Below are positions 33,291 to 43,906 of a stretch of 64,000 bases of DNA, piece by piece; the first letter of the stretch is position 1, and every line of letters starts with the position of its first letter. The DNA lies in the NCBI GenBank assembly GCA_949825065.1, contig OX463841.1, positions 21,571,381-21,635,380 of the forward strand. The letters are read 5' to 3'. The stretch comes from Odontocerum albicorne (taxonomy: Eukaryota; Arthropoda; Insecta; Trichoptera; Odontoceridae). The translations under genes were made by a program, and so were the position numbers. The notes beneath the pieces were generated by a model. It searched no databases, was not told the origin of the DNA, and saw only the letters and a program-made list of their open reading frames with translations.

Positions 33291-33790
33291 TTATTGAATT
33301 TTAATTTTATGAAAAAATAACGGAAACCTTTTGTCAAATATCAATAGTTTTCGATTCGATTTAGCGCTTGCAAAGTCATCGATTAATTTTGAGACGTCCA
33401 ATTTTTCAGCTTGTTTAAATTCTATACTAAGTAGCGCTAACGCAGATATGGATTCCTTACAAGTAATGACTCTCGCAAAAGTATTAGTACCAAAAATTTT
33501 ATAGGGCGCAAACCTTTTGGACTCCTTTCTAATCACAATGCACCGCATTGGTGTAGTTACGCCACTGTTACGGGTACTTCTATTTGTTCCAGAACGCAAT
33601 ATTTTGTTCTTAGTCATATGCGTAAACTCCGCCAGTGGATTAACGAAAAGTTTTACGTAGGCTTTTGGAAAATGTGAGCGATTCATTTGACAAAAACTGA
33701 AATGGCAGGCAGTGAAGAAACGGATCAGTTAGAGATGGAATTTTAGAGAAAGCTTTATACCAGAGATCCACAAACTTTTTTAATGTAATA
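33291..33790 (-). pseudogene. possible hAT (ZMYM1-type) transposase end
   Basis: A 131-codon open frame on the minus strand (33291-33686), long for this AT-rich window. Its C-terminus SALALLSIEFKQAEKLDVSK then LIDDFASAKSNRK resembles the end of hAT-derived ZMYM1-like transposases (ALLSIE...LD...LIDDFA..K.RRK). The rest (TKNKILRSGTNRST..., MRCIVIRKESKRFAPYKIFG) I do not recognise, and the usual CE..FS block is missing. CAGAGATCCACAAACTTTTT at 33762 resembles a hAT terminus but faces away from this gene. It may be host-derived or a relic; no start or splice evidence decides. Confidence 0.45.
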
Positions 33791-33799
33791 GGAATTATG

Positions 33800-33930
33800 A
33801 TTGAAACACGTATTTTATCACGGCGTCTCCCTATAAAGGTAGACAGAAAAGAAAGAGCGGTAGAATTTCCTATCGCGACACACATCTTCGCCTCTTCTAC
33901 ATCACTACAGAGATCAATGAGTGACATTCG
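33800..33930 (-). pseudogene. LINE coding end fragment
   Basis: Minus strand DVEEAKMCVAIGN ... LSTFIGR corresponds to the terminal (I)DVEEAK...DR..WRS..S.YP segment of the plus-strand fragment at 31480-31640. It lies head to head with the next LINE copy. Confidence 0.6.
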
Positions 33931-33959
33931 AATATGAATGGGTGTGGATTGCTTTATGC

Positions 33960-34700
33960 TGATGTAGGTATGTTAGTATTAGCAGTGTAAAAAGAAATAT
34001 CTGAGAATGAATATTGCGAAATTCAAAGTCATGGTGATAGAAAAGCGTGAAAGTAAAAGTAAATGCAATATATGGGTAAGTAATGAAAGATTAAAGCAAG
34101 TTGAAGATTATTGCTATTAAGGTAGAATTTTTCAGATGATGAAGGAGTTACGAGGGATATTGAACAGCTTCTAGTGATAGAAAACAAAGTCAATTGGGGC
34201 ACTAAAACATATATACTCGAACCGGATAGTATAATTTTTTTCTAAGATGATAGTCCACAACATTATTTTAGTACCAACTTTAATGTATGTTAAGGGATTG
34301 AAACGTGGGCTAGGAACAAGTCTTAAAAGAATCGAATAAATGTTGTAGAAATGTGTGCAATTGAAGAGTTAAAGGGGGGACAATGCATGACAGAATATGA
34401 AATGAATTGATTAGGGATGAGTGTGAACTTAAGGTTGATGTATTGAGCAAGATTAAGTAGAGCGGTCTGAGATGGTTTGGGTACGTGGAACGAATGAATG
34501 AAGAAAAACTAACAAAACAAATATACGGTGTAAATGTGAGTGAAAGGCGTGGTAGAGTAAAACTAAGGAAAGTATACTTGGATCAAGTATATGAAATTTT
34601 TAAAGTTGAAAATGAGAAAAGTCTGAGAAATCGTAAGAATTATATGAGAAGACGAAATATTTGTGTTGCGATATGAAGGTTCAGCGCTCTGTACTCTCTA
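33960..34700 (+). pseudogene. LINE reverse-transcriptase C-terminal third
   Basis: Plus strand: LRMNIAKFKVMVIEKRESK (34003-), VSNERLKQVEDYCY + G (34078-34115, the DYCYLG block), DDEGVTRDIEQ, VPTLMY (34272) with a degraded GSETW, INVVEMCAIEELKGG, IRDECELKVDVLSKIK, then LRWFGYVERMNEEKLTKQIY (34468-34530) and NRKNYMRRRNICVAI at the end. This is the longest copy of the dominant LINE family in the window; stops occur at several points. The RT active site itself is upstream and missing. Confidence 0.85.
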
Positions 34701-34941
34701 CTTACCCTTCATCAGGTACGTGTGTATGTACGAGTACGTATGAAGAGAGTCACATAGAACGAACAAACAAAAGTGGAAATACTAATTGCTTCAAGTGAGT
34801 AAATCACACATACCTCGGTATCATATCTAAGAACATCACTTGTAAATAAATAACATAATGTATAAAAATAATTTAGTAATCTGGACCATTAGAAGATTTT
34901 TTTGTGTGGTATTCCAATGAATATTATTTTTCTGCTTTCAG

Positions 34942-35218
34942 AAATTGTGGAACAGCAAGGTTGCCATGAGAGTGAGTTTCGCCTTACGTGCCCCTCCCTG
35001 GACTCCCATCTGGCCATCTTGGAATCCGTTTTCACTCCACTCAACTCCACGACCTTCGTGGAGACCATGGCGGAGAGTAACGATTCATCTTCCTGTGGAG
35101 CCAGCCCGTTTCTGTTCAGCTATCCTCATACTTCGGCGGAGAAGTATAACGTATCCAGGAGAGTGATGGCGGAGGACAGGACTTTCGAGAAGAATTTACG
35201 GGCTCCAATAAGTTACAG
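34942..35218 (+). CDS. host exon, SUEL-lectin-like N-terminal half
   Basis: The best host-gene candidate. A pyrimidine tract and acceptor (TTTTTCTGCTTTCAG, ending 34941) precede a 277-nt fully open segment, closed by a donor, CAG then GTAACA, at 35219. The frame enters with two bases of a split codon (phase 1) and leaves in phase 2. It is clearly GC-richer than its surroundings. The peptide reads IVEQQGCHESEFRLTCPSLD, SHLAILESVFTPLNSTTF, ...SNDSSSCGASPFLFSYPH, ...RVMAEDRTFEKNLRAPISYR. The spacing C-x(6)-L-x-C-P-x(5)-AIL-x(2)-VF recalls the first strands of SUEL-type galactose-binding lectin domains (latrophilin, EVA-1); this is inference from pattern only. An NST glycosylation sequon fits an extracellular protein. 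Neighbouring exons are not visible, so introns must be large or the gene runs out of the window. Confidence 0.65.
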
Positions 35219-35621
35219 GTAACATAAAGAAAACGTGATCATTTGTTAAATATTTCTTTATTGCTTACATCACAGACCCTTAAGATAAATGAAAAAAAAT
35301 CACAAAATGAACAAGTACTTTTTTCGATGATGATATTGATTTTTTGGCACTGTTTTGTAATTTTGAACTACCCCAAGGGCTCATCCCAATCACTTCTACG
35401 ATAAATTTTATAATTTTTTTTAAACCTTTCGATTGTTTTATGTATGTGTTTCCACATGCAGACGGTTCCCGGTCCAGTAACACAGAACGTCCAATATACT
35501 CGTAATTGCATGTTCATCATGTAAAAATAATTTTAAGTATTTTAAATTTATATTTCAAAGATACCTCATAAATTTTAATCATTATATTTCTTATTGTCGT
35601 GCGAAGGCATTTTGTCTTTTA
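35219..35621. other. no gene seen (probable intron)
   Basis: Begins with the donor of the exon ending at 35218; otherwise AT-rich and featureless. Confidence 0.45.
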
Positions 35622-35822
35622 TTTCACGTTTGTTGTATACAGTACAACAGCGTATTAATAGTCATGTGGAAATATCTTCCAATCAACCAGAATGATGTTA
35701 AAGAGGCCTTAAGTGAAAATTGGAACCCTGTTTAAATACATAAATTGGTTTTCAACGAGAATCGAACCCGTAACTTCCGAGTTGGAAGACAGGCTTCTTA
35801 CGAACTAAGACACGGGGGTATT
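35622..35822 (-). mobile_element. SINE-A copy with head
   Basis: Minus strand: CCCGTGTCTTAGTTCGTAAG head, B box GGGTTCGATTCTCG, CAATTTTCACTTAAGGCCTC, ATTCTGGTTGATTGGAAGAT, and the GTTGTACTGTATACAACAAA tail. Nearly complete; within the presumed intron. Confidence 0.85.
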
Positions 35823-36152
35823 ACCTTTAGTCAGGAATAGTTTAAATATCCCCATTAATATAATTTAATATAACATTAATAATATTTTAACAAAAAAATA
35901 ATATTTTAAAATAATATTATAGTACTTTAACAAAAATAATATTTTTTGTAGTATTTCGTAGTGATAGAAAAATATTTGATAATTGTTTCTCTCAAGTGTA
36001 TTAATTCACAAACATTTAAGTAAGAGAATAATAGATACAAGATTTATATTATTAGAACTTTCCTATAAACGTTTTCGATAATTCTGTTATAACATCCACT
36101 TTGTTTATCCATCTCGATCGTAAGAACTCTTGAACGTTTACACTCTTTCCAT
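35823..36152. other. no gene seen
   Basis: Runs of AATATTTTA-type low-complexity sequence. Confidence 0.4.
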
Positions 36153-36345
36153 AGATTATGCTTCCTTTCCGTCAATTGCCTGTCTTAAATGACAGTTCAT
36201 TGAATGATCGCTTTAAAATTAGTCCCGGAACACCGGTGCATAGCGGCAAGATCAGTAAATATGTCAAAACACCCATTGGAACACGACGTTGGCGATCGAC
36301 TGGAAAAAGAAAAGTAAACAAATTGCGAACAGAAGTACAGAAATA
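36153..36345 (+). CDS. candidate terminal exon, unknown protein
   Basis: A pyrimidine-rich acceptor (ACACTCTTTCCATAG) directly precedes an open frame reading MLPFRQLPVLNDSSLNDRFK, ISPGTPVHSGKISKYVKTP, IGTRRWRSTGKRKVNKLR, ending in TAA at 36344-36346. The segment is somewhat GC-richer than its flanks, strongly basic at the C-terminus and disordered-looking. An internal AAAAGTAAAC could serve as a donor. It lies on the same strand as the exon at 34942-35218, about 0.9 kb downstream, and could belong to the same or another gene. I do not recognise the protein; the opposite strand is also open here, so coding status is uncertain. Confidence 0.3.
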
Positions 36346-36469
36346 AATCACTAGAAACGTAATTAACAAACATTTCACGCAACCCACGTAAATACCAAAA
36401 CTAAATTGGTATAAGGAGGTGATAAAACAATTAGAGTACGTACCGGGGTTCGCTGAACTTCATTTATTG

Positions 36470-36733
36470 ATTGTCTAGAAATATAAACATTTGATTGTCT
36501 AGAAATGTAAACATTTGCTTGTCTAGAAATAAAAACATTGGATTGTCTAGAAATACAAACATTTGTTTATCTAGAAATACAAACATTTGTTGGTCTAGAA
36601 ATACAAACATTTGATTGTCTAGAAATACAAACATTTGATTGTCTATCAATACGAACATTTTTTTGTCTAGAAATAAAAATATTTGTTTGTCTATAAATAC
36701 AAATATTTGAGTGTCTAAAAGTACAAACATTTG
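36470..36733. repeat. 24-bp minisatellite, 11 copies
   Basis: Units start every 24 bp from 36470 to 36710 with the pattern ATTGTCTAGAAATACAAACA + TTTG, differing at a few positions. Two further units lie at 36871-36905. The 24-bp period keeps the minus strand open as an octapeptide repeat (FLDNQMFV-like), which I take as a by-product. Confidence 0.95.
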
Positions 36734-36794
36734 ACTATGTTATTTATAGTCACGGCATTAACATTGTGATGGTTTCAAGACATTGTAAATTGTT

Positions 36795-36860
36795 TTATCA
36801 AACACTGTTTATTCCACTTTATGTATAAAGTGGAATTAAAAGCTTTTAATAAAACAAATT
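36795..36860. mobile_element. Penelope-like end fragment, self-inverted
   Basis: TCAAACACTGTTTATTCCAC (36799) matches the element end at 9781-9800 exactly, followed at once by the inverse TATAAAGTGGAAT. It separates two clusters of the 24-bp minisatellite. Confidence 0.7.
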
Positions 36861-36956
36861 ACAAAACATTTAATCGTCTAGAAATACAAACATTTGTTTG
36901 TCTATAGTGTCATATATAATATCAATTCAAAGTCACGTAATTATCATACTTCATTT

Positions 36957-37337
36957 TATTTCATCCTTTGATTTATTTACGATTGTAACCAATTATTCGA
37001 AAATCATTTCATCCGTTGATTAAAATAAGAGTGTAACCATTTTTATTCGGAAATTATTTCGCCCTTTGATTAATATACGAGTGGAACAAATTCAGAAATG
37101 ATTTCAACCTTTGTTTCAAATAGGAGTGTAACCAATTTCATTCGAAAATTGTTTAATCATTTGATTCATATACAAATGTAACCGGAAATCGGAAATAATT
37201 TCATCCTTTGATTCATACACCGACTGTAACCAATTATTGGGAAATTATTTTATACTGTGATTTATACTAGTGAAAACAATTCTTTGGAAATAATTTCTCC
37301 TTTGATTCATATATCAATTATTTGGAAATTATTGAAA
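36957..37337. repeat. degenerate ~48-bp minisatellite, about 8 copies
   Basis: Loose units of 45-51 bp, each with a TTTCATCCTTTGATTCATAT-like block, then GAGTGTAACCAATT, then CGGAAATTATT. Starts near 36957, 37006, 37057, 37101, 37151, 37198, 37248 and 37290. Much more diverged than the neighbouring 24-bp array. Confidence 0.8.
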
Positions 37338-37479
37338 CAATAATATCTACCAAACACTGGAGGACTTTTTTCTCATTTATAGTAGGTATACGGAAATGCA
37401 ACGAAATACAAAGAAAATAAAATCTGAAACTTCCTGCTTTTTTTCAGAACAGTTTAGTTGCAGCAATTTTGAAAATAAA

Positions 37480-37960
37480 TTCTGAACATGTTTGCAGTAA
37501 ATTCTAAAGAGTGTTCTTCAACAATTAGAGGTGTGAAAATGACACATTTGGTTGTGAATGGATTGTTATATGCAGACGATATAGTGATTGTGGCGGAAAA
37601 GAGAAATTATTTAGCAATTTTGGTTAAAAGAATGTGTGCAAAGTGTTAAAAAACATTTGAGAATGAATGTTAATAATAAGTCACAAGACATGGCTGTTGA
37701 AAAAAGACGAGTAATTATAATACACTTGAAGGGCGATAAATTAGAATAAAATAAGTAATTTTGCTATTTGGGAAGCATGTTCTAGGGAGATGGTAAGACA
37801 GAAAAAAGGTAATAGGTAATAAGATTGCAAAAAAAATCAAAAATGATTCGCACTGTGATAAACAAGTGCCATATTGATGCATGGAAGCTGACTAGAAAAA
37901 GTGATAAGATTTAGTTTTAAGGCAGGACAATTATTTCGGGCCTGAATATCACATTCAAGA
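37480..37960 (+). pseudogene. LINE reverse transcriptase with YADD box
   Basis: Plus strand: GVKMTHLVVNGLLYADDIVI + VAE, with the catalytic YADD at 37569-37580, then FENEC..N, KSQDMAVEKRRVIIIH and FCYLGSMF + GDGKTE (37757-37800). The only intact RT active-site motif in the window. Stops (e.g. at 37647) and frameshifts make the rest non-functional; it lacks both the fingers region and the C-terminal tail. Confidence 0.85.
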
Positions 37961-38427
37961 AAACTAGAATCAAAAGTATACAAAAAGATTTTTATGAATT
38001 TTTATTAAGTACTGTAGTTTACAAACTTATTAATATTTTTTTAGTGGATATTTATAACTCATGTGTCTTTTATTTTCTAGAAACTGCACTCTTTTAATTT
38101 ACTATTGGCAAGCTTTCATAATATTATGGTCGAAACTAAATTAAGAGCTGAGTAGGCGGACGAAAATTCTTTGGCATGTAGTTTGCTCACCTATTGTTTA
38201 CTTTTCTTCTATATCGAACAATATTTGTTAAATTTAGGTCATATTTAATAAATTCATGAGAAACAATAAGGTTATTTCTTTCATTATTTCAATTACTGCT
38301 CGATATTAAGTGATTTGATAGGTAAAATGTGTCTTAGTCAAAGATTTTTTAACCTTGCCGATATATTTTTGAAAATTCAAAGTCACGTAATCCACAAAAA
38401 TCGTTGAAAACATTTTATGTGCTATTA
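37961..38427. other. no gene seen
   Basis: AT-rich non-coding DNA. Confidence 0.4.
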
Positions 38428-38588
38428 CGACAACCTCCATGGCGTAATTGGTAAGACACCTCTCTTTCGGCTTGAAGGTTTACAGATCCAATTCCCGTTG
38501 GAACTCAGAACATTTTAAAAATGATTCTAGTGCGGTTTTAAACATCTTTCTGATTAGTTGGAAGAGATTGCTTACTTCTCTGTATCTG
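38428..38588 (+). mobile_element. SINE-A copy
   Basis: CGACAACCTCCATGGCGTAA head (A-box-like TGGCGTAATTGG), B-box-like GATCCAATTCCCG, GTTGGAACTCAG, then CATCTTTCTGATTAGTTGGA. It is followed without a tail by a LINE 3' end. Confidence 0.8.
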
Positions 38589-38589
38589 G

Positions 38590-39120
38590 ATACGTTTATA
38601 AAAACATATTTGGTAATAAAACCACTGAAAAATTACCAAGAAAAATACAAACTACAAAAAAACCTTTGTAAAACGTCCGATATTTGATATTAACACAGTG
38701 TAGTTTTGTATAATGTAGTGTTCATAACATATATGTAACATCATGAATTTTGATGATTCTTACCTAAAAGCGTTGTCTTCAAGTGCATTCAGAAGTTTAA
38801 CACGCTACTCATGTCTTTAACACTTAGAACCAGATCATCCCTTACCATTGGACCAGCAACAGCAAAAGACTTATCATAATACCCAGCCCTGTTGAATCAC
38901 TTTGGAACTATCAATTTATTTGATGATCAACATAAATATGAACTATTTCGCATTTAGATGCGGGTATTTCTGATACCGTTTCTTCGTGTCGATCCTGTCA
39001 TAATCCCGAGGGTCTTTATCTCCAGATTTCGAAACCTGTTTATTGTTTCGAATATTTCTGTCTTAGTTAAGTTCTAGCCTTACATATTTACCCTTCTAAA
39101 TTACGTACTTTTAACAACCG
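38590..39120 (-). pseudogene. LINE coding ends (CR1/L2-like and another)
   Basis: Minus strand 38790-38960: YYDKSFAVAGPMVRDDLVLS + VKDMSSVLNF...HLKTTL, the RSF-x-VA-P-x-LWN...LS...F...LKT tail of CR1/L2/jockey-type LINEs. 38590-38780 is its 3' UTR (shared with 48050-48600 and 59130-59400). 38960-39120 on the same strand reads LEIKTLGIMTGSTRRNGIRN, the end of a different LINE family. Confidence 0.75.
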
Positions 39121-39539
39121 GGTAAAGACGAAACATTATTGAATTTACCATTGGCTTGATGAAGATTATTGATTCTAAATCCAAATATTTATATTTTTCT
39201 TTATTTGTTGTGCGCAGTATCCAGCACATAACATATATACGAGTATGTATGTCTATAGAATTGATAACGTCCAAAAATATTTAACTTAAAACGGATCAAG
39301 TATTGTCAAGTTGATTTATTAATTGGCGCGATTACAAAGGTTTAATACAGTGGCTACAGAATATCAATGGCCGTCGTTACATTGTTGTGGTTGCCTAATT
39401 CGATTATTACGTTGATAATCATGATGCTGGTCTCTTCCATTGACATGGTAAGCAGGATATTGTTAGGACTTTTGTATGGAAAGTAGGACACTGTAAAAAA
39501 GGAAAATGGTGTTAACCCTTTCTGTTCCAGGGTTATTTC
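39121..39539. other. no gene seen
   Basis: Non-coding. Confidence 0.4.
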
Positions 39540-39980
39540 AAAGCAATACGATGTTTAAAGTCTGGACTATTTTGAGATCTGTTGAATACTTTTAAAAATT
39601 GACGTTTATTTTATAGAATCATTTCTAAAGATATTCTTCTTCTTTCTCTTAAATAAGATTCTTAGTCTGTTATCATCAGGACTTTATCTCTTGAGATGTT
39701 GACTCTCGGCTATCTTTCCATTTTTTTGGAGTATTTCAGAGAGCGGGTATTTCATGCATTGCCACGTAGGGAACTCTTGTATTATCCATCCTTTTCACAG
39801 GGTTTGGCTAGTGTCTCTTATTTCCGTTATTTCCACACTATCTCACAATTTGTCCGCAACGCCTCTGAGGGTTTTCAATTCATAAGTTCTAAGAATACTT
39901 TTGGTTTTTGTTGTAATTGTTTTAGACTTAATTCGTAAGATATGATTGACCTTACACATGGTTTGTAAATTGTGACCTTA
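39540..39980 (-). pseudogene. LINE coding end, decayed
   Basis: Minus strand: MKTLRGVADKL-like start (from ENPQRRCGQIV in a shifted frame), then RMDNTRVPYVAMHEIPALRN and KKWKDSRESTSQE (39690-39780). RMD..R.P..A......R....R.W..S is the end of the family also seen at 63420-63910. Several shifts. Confidence 0.6.
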
Positions 39981-40499
39981 CTATTTATTTTCAAGAAACT
40001 AAAACAAAAAAATGCACATGATAGTATGAAATAGACTTCCAAAATAAAAAGTCAGGATTGAAGAGGTTAAGTGTGTTTTGATACTCGACAGGACAATAAG
40101 AAATGAAATGAATTGATTGGTACAAATGTTTCCGATGGTTCAAAACTGTTGACAAGTTTGTTTGAAGTAGTTCAAGGCTAGTTATTATTATCACATGCTT
40201 AATTTAAATTTTCTCGTGTTGATTTTTTTTCTTTTCTAAAGCTTATTTATCAAATATTTAAGGTGGCATAAATTTTATTACCTTATAGAAAGATGTAATC
40301 TTTATTTAGAGTTAATCAGATAAGAGTATAGACTATGATATAATGAACTAGTACACAACATCGGATGATGTGGAAATGGTGACATTTGTTATTCAATTCG
40401 TTCAACATGCACTTTTCATTAAGATCAGTAAATTTAAGAAGACAAAGCAAAAAAATTGCGGGAGATAAGTTAAGCAACATCACAAAGAACTTATACAAA
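39981..40499. other. no gene seen
   Basis: Non-coding AT-rich DNA. Confidence 0.4.
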
Positions 40500-40800
40500 C
40501 CGAATAAGTACGATGGAAATGCGTATGTTGCGAAGAATATCTGGATTTAGCAAGGAAGAGGAAGACTGAGGAGAAAGAAGAAGGCGACAGTTGAAGAAAT
40601 TTTAAGTGAGGGAAAGTTTTTTAGTATCACAAATAGAAGAGCATTTATAACGTGTGTGGAAGAAATTTTAAGTGAGGGAAAGTTTTTTAGTATCACAAAT
40701 AGAAGAGCATTTATAACGTGTGTGGATAGAAAGGTAGATATATTAATCTTCTCTAGTTACTGTAAAAGGGACATGGAGTGATGTTATGAACTAACAACCT
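40500..40800 (+). pseudogene. LINE tail with a 66-bp tandem duplication
   Basis: MEMRMLRRISGF (40511-) begins the RT tail; a GRLRRKKKATVEEIL-like segment follows. The unit GAAGAAATTTTAAGTGAGGG occurs at 40593 and 40659, a perfect 66-bp in-frame duplication encoding EEILSEGKFFSITNRRAFIT + CV twice. It ends with a degenerate ...SSYCKRDME. Confidence 0.75.
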
Positions 40801-40924
40801 TTTATTTTTGACTTCTAAACTAATTGTAATAATATTTGGGTATTCATATGTAAGATATAATGGTGATTTTTTTCCATAAATAATTCTGGTATTTATTAAC
40901 CTAATTTACAATAGTGTGATAATG

Positions 40925-41090
40925 AACTACCCCCAAGGGCACTAAAACAGAGCAGTGGAGCGCTCAAGATAGGATCGTGTGTAGCAACCTAGAATGTAGG
41001 TTAGCCCGGTATAAAGATAGGGTACCTCAGGCGTCGCGGCGCCGCTCCCACCCCACGTAGATTTCCACGACGCCAGTTGGGGGTTGATAA
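40925..41090 (+). pseudogene. probable LINE coding end
   Basis: GC-rich for the window. Reads QWSAQDRIVCSNLECRLARY + KDRVPQASRRRSHPT, resembling the RW...(V)R.NLGC.PARY.DR end of a non-LTR polyprotein. Recognised from pattern only. Confidence 0.45.
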
Positions 41091-41194
41091 GTTACCCTTT
41101 CTCTATTTGATATTTTTGCATAGGGTTCCTCAAGATCATTTACATATAATTATTTTTAGAAAAATGAGAAAAAAATACAACTGTCTGACAATAA

Positions 41195-41345
41195 AAATCT
41201 CTGTGGCATTGCCGGTAAAATGCTTGACCATTAATCCGGAAGTTACGGGCTCGATTGAAAACTTCTCAAAAAGGCTTTGTCTGGTATATGATTATTTTTT
41301 ATGTAACACTTTTATGCAAAAACATTTAGCGGATTTATTGGTTTA
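41195..41345 (+). mobile_element. SINE-A copy (diverged)
   Basis: CTCTGTGGCATTGCCGGTAA head with B-box-like GGGCTCGATTG (41247). The downstream body is hard to follow. Confidence 0.55.
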
Positions 41346-41579
41346 AAACATTTTTTCTAATTAACTACCTTTTGTTGTATACTTCATGACTTAAAATTAG
41401 TAAATAAAAATAATATTTGAGAAAAAAATAATTTTTTTACAGATAAATGAATCTCGAGGAATAATTATAGATTAGTTTATAAGCTAAGGTTGTATTGAAT
41501 GGAAGTTGAGGACTTGGAATGTTTTGAGAAAAAAAAATGCTTTTTAGTTTTTCCTTGAATTAATAAGGATGAAGCACAT

Positions 41580-41770
41580 ATGATTAAGTTCCAAAGTCAA
41601 GCAGAGTGAACTGCAAAAGATGATTAGTAAAATGGTATGTGATGTGTTTGTATACAACAGATTCCGCACTCGCCAGATCGGAGGGACAGTTCATTGTGAT
41701 ACTGAGGACTGCTTGGATTGGATTGTTCAACACTTCAATGAGGGTTGACCGAACGTGGATTTTTTTAAGT
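41580..41770 (+). repeat. Repeat X, coding-like, unknown
   Basis: Reads LQKMISKMVCDVFVYNRFRT, RQIGGTVHCDTEDC, LDWIVQHFNEG over 41608-41748 in one frame, matching the inverted copy at 4690-4895. It looks like part of a mobile-element protein; the family is not recognised. Confidence 0.5.
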
Positions 41771-41964
41771 ATCTTGTAATTATAAGTTGTTATAAATTTG
41801 TATTTTAATATTAGTATTTAAATTGCAAATTATCAAATAATAAAATAAACTGAATTATAAATAAAATAAAATTTAAATGAATTTAATGAATGAAATAAAT
41901 AATTGTTAACGATTTGCTCCAATATTGATTTATAATTATTACTTATTTGTATGGTACCCCTCGA

Positions 41965-42262
41965 AATATCTGAATTGATGAGGCGGAGATAATATTGTTT
42001 TCGGCCTCAATAATCGAACCCTCGGATTAAGAACATGTGAAATAGACGCGTAACTCACAGTTCACCATCTATCATAACGTGTTTGAAATACTACCGCTTG
42101 TGGACAGAATACAAAACTACTAACGTCTAGCGTGTTTGAGCATAGTTACAAGACAAATCTGTTTTAACCAGATTAAAACCTCTTTTTAGGGAACCATTGG
42201 GAATCAAACTCGAAACCCCCGAAGATAAACGTCTTACCACCTAGACCATGGAGGCCTTGTTT
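41965..42262 (-). mobile_element. SINE-B-like body and SINE-A head
   Basis: 42165-42262 on the minus strand: GGCCTCCATGGTCTAGGTGG head, B-box-like GAGTTTGATTCCC, then GGTTTTAATCTGGTTAAAAC: a SINE-A/B head. 41965-42130 on the same strand carries GGTTCGATTATTGAGGCCGA and ACAATATTATCTCCGCC, similar to SINE-B body ends. Confidence 0.55.
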
Positions 42263-43057
42263 ATGAAAATGTTCTTTTTTTGAAAATATATGTATTTATA
42301 GCACATAATAAATAAAACTGAACCACCCTATACTTACCCCTCAAAGCTTTATACAAACACTCGAATAGTAAGAGAATACTCAAAAAGATACATATTTACT
42401 TTCCCCATTATATACGTTGTATCGAATTATTCTAGGTCCTTTTTGTGTAGAGCTTTTACAATATGAATGTTTCAATAGTTCTCGTTTTTATTTCGAGCGC
42501 TCTAGTTTAGTGAACTCTATAATCAATAGAAGGAGGGTCATGGTTTGGAGAGTCGTTTGTAATTTGTTTTAGGATTGAAGATCTGAATTTAATATAAAAC
42601 GCAAGGGTACAGCTGTGTTTTTTATGATTGATGTTGCGTGGATTTTTTTTCTTTATAAATAAATACGTATCATTTATTATTATTTAAATGAAGAGTGGAA
42701 CGGAACAATAACATCCCGTCACAGCCGCAATACGAGTAACTGGAATGCTAATTTTATTTATGCGTGTGATTGATTTTAAACTCAATAATGCTTATTCTTT
42801 TATAACTTTGCTGAACGCTATATATTGAATTATGTAAAATTAAATAAAACTTATACAGTTTTGAAATACGTATACAATTTATTTATTATAACCGGGCGTA
42901 ACCTTTATACATAATATATATATTTAATATAAATACGAGTATACAAACAAAAATGTAACAAAAAGTAACACGTAAATTTAATTTACATCAAAACCGTCAG
43001 AACTCGACTACAAAATCAAAACAGAAGTACACTTAAATATAAAAAAGAAAAAAATCA
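42263..43057. other. no gene seen
   Basis: AT-rich non-coding DNA. Confidence 0.4.
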
Positions 43058-43355
43058 AATGGTTTCGGGTTCGATTCCCGATAGCACCAGGAAAAAAACG
43101 CCCCAGTCTGATAAAAGAGTTCATATGGTAACAATACTTGCGTGTGTTAAACGTGTGCTGTTGTTGCTTTTTCACTAACGGTAGAATTGTCAACACGTGC
43201 GATGGCAAACTGCGAGTTCCGTGCCTACTATAGTGGTTCTAAACCCAAAAGCTCGATTAATGGGGTCGTAAACTTTTCCCCCGGACACATTTTTCAATAT
43301 ATCCGCATCGCCAATACGAACAGAGTGTGCCAAACGAATTAATTCATGGGTGAAA
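43058..43355 (+). mobile_element. SINE-B copy, head partly lost
   Basis: B box GGTTTCGGGTTCGATTCCCG (43060-43080), AGCACCAGG, TAAAAGAGTTCATATGGTAA, CAATACTTGCGTGTGTTAAA, then GGTTCTAAACCCAAAAGCTC and the CGCCAATACGAACAG region. Matches 57098-57430 along its length. Confidence 0.8.
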
Positions 43356-43906
43356 ACATGTTGATTATTTGTATTTTACGTACCAGATTTTTAAATATTA
43401 AGAAATAAGAAATATGTGATAATAAATTCACATATCATCCATACAAAATAACACACGACTCAAAAGAACCTTCATTGGCAAATTGAAATATTTGTAAACC
43501 GTGACATTAGTTGTAACATAAGTTTTGTATACTTATTCAATTTATTTCCTGATTTTAATTGTATATCGAAATATTTTCGTTTTATTTACGAATCCCTCAT
43601 GTAAGCAGCAAAAGTATTAATCAGATCTGGGGAATTTGTAATTTACAAACATTATTTATATTTGAAACTAATTACATATTATTTCAAGAGTTTTATAACA
43701 TATTTTGATATATATTTTCAATGAGCTTGTAATCATCTAACTTTTCTAAAAATATCTTTTTACCGTAAGTTACACGTTTTATTATTTTTTTAAATTATAA
43801 TATTTCCCTTTTAAATCTCTGCTCCGGTTAAAATGCACATTTATATGCAAAGTAAAAAGAGCATATTTTCAGGTAAAAAATACTGTTGCACACTCAATTA
43901 CAGTAC
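43356..43906. other. no gene seen
   Basis: AT-rich non-coding DNA. Confidence 0.4.

Noticed and set aside
34945..35166. Alternative Trp/Pro/Arg-rich frame in the host exon
   Set aside because: Composition is typical of a shadow frame; the other frame is open across the entire exon between splice sites.
36464..36730. Octapeptide-repeat protein (FLDNQMFV-like)
   Set aside because: By-product of the 24-bp minisatellite; no start context or flanking coding signal.
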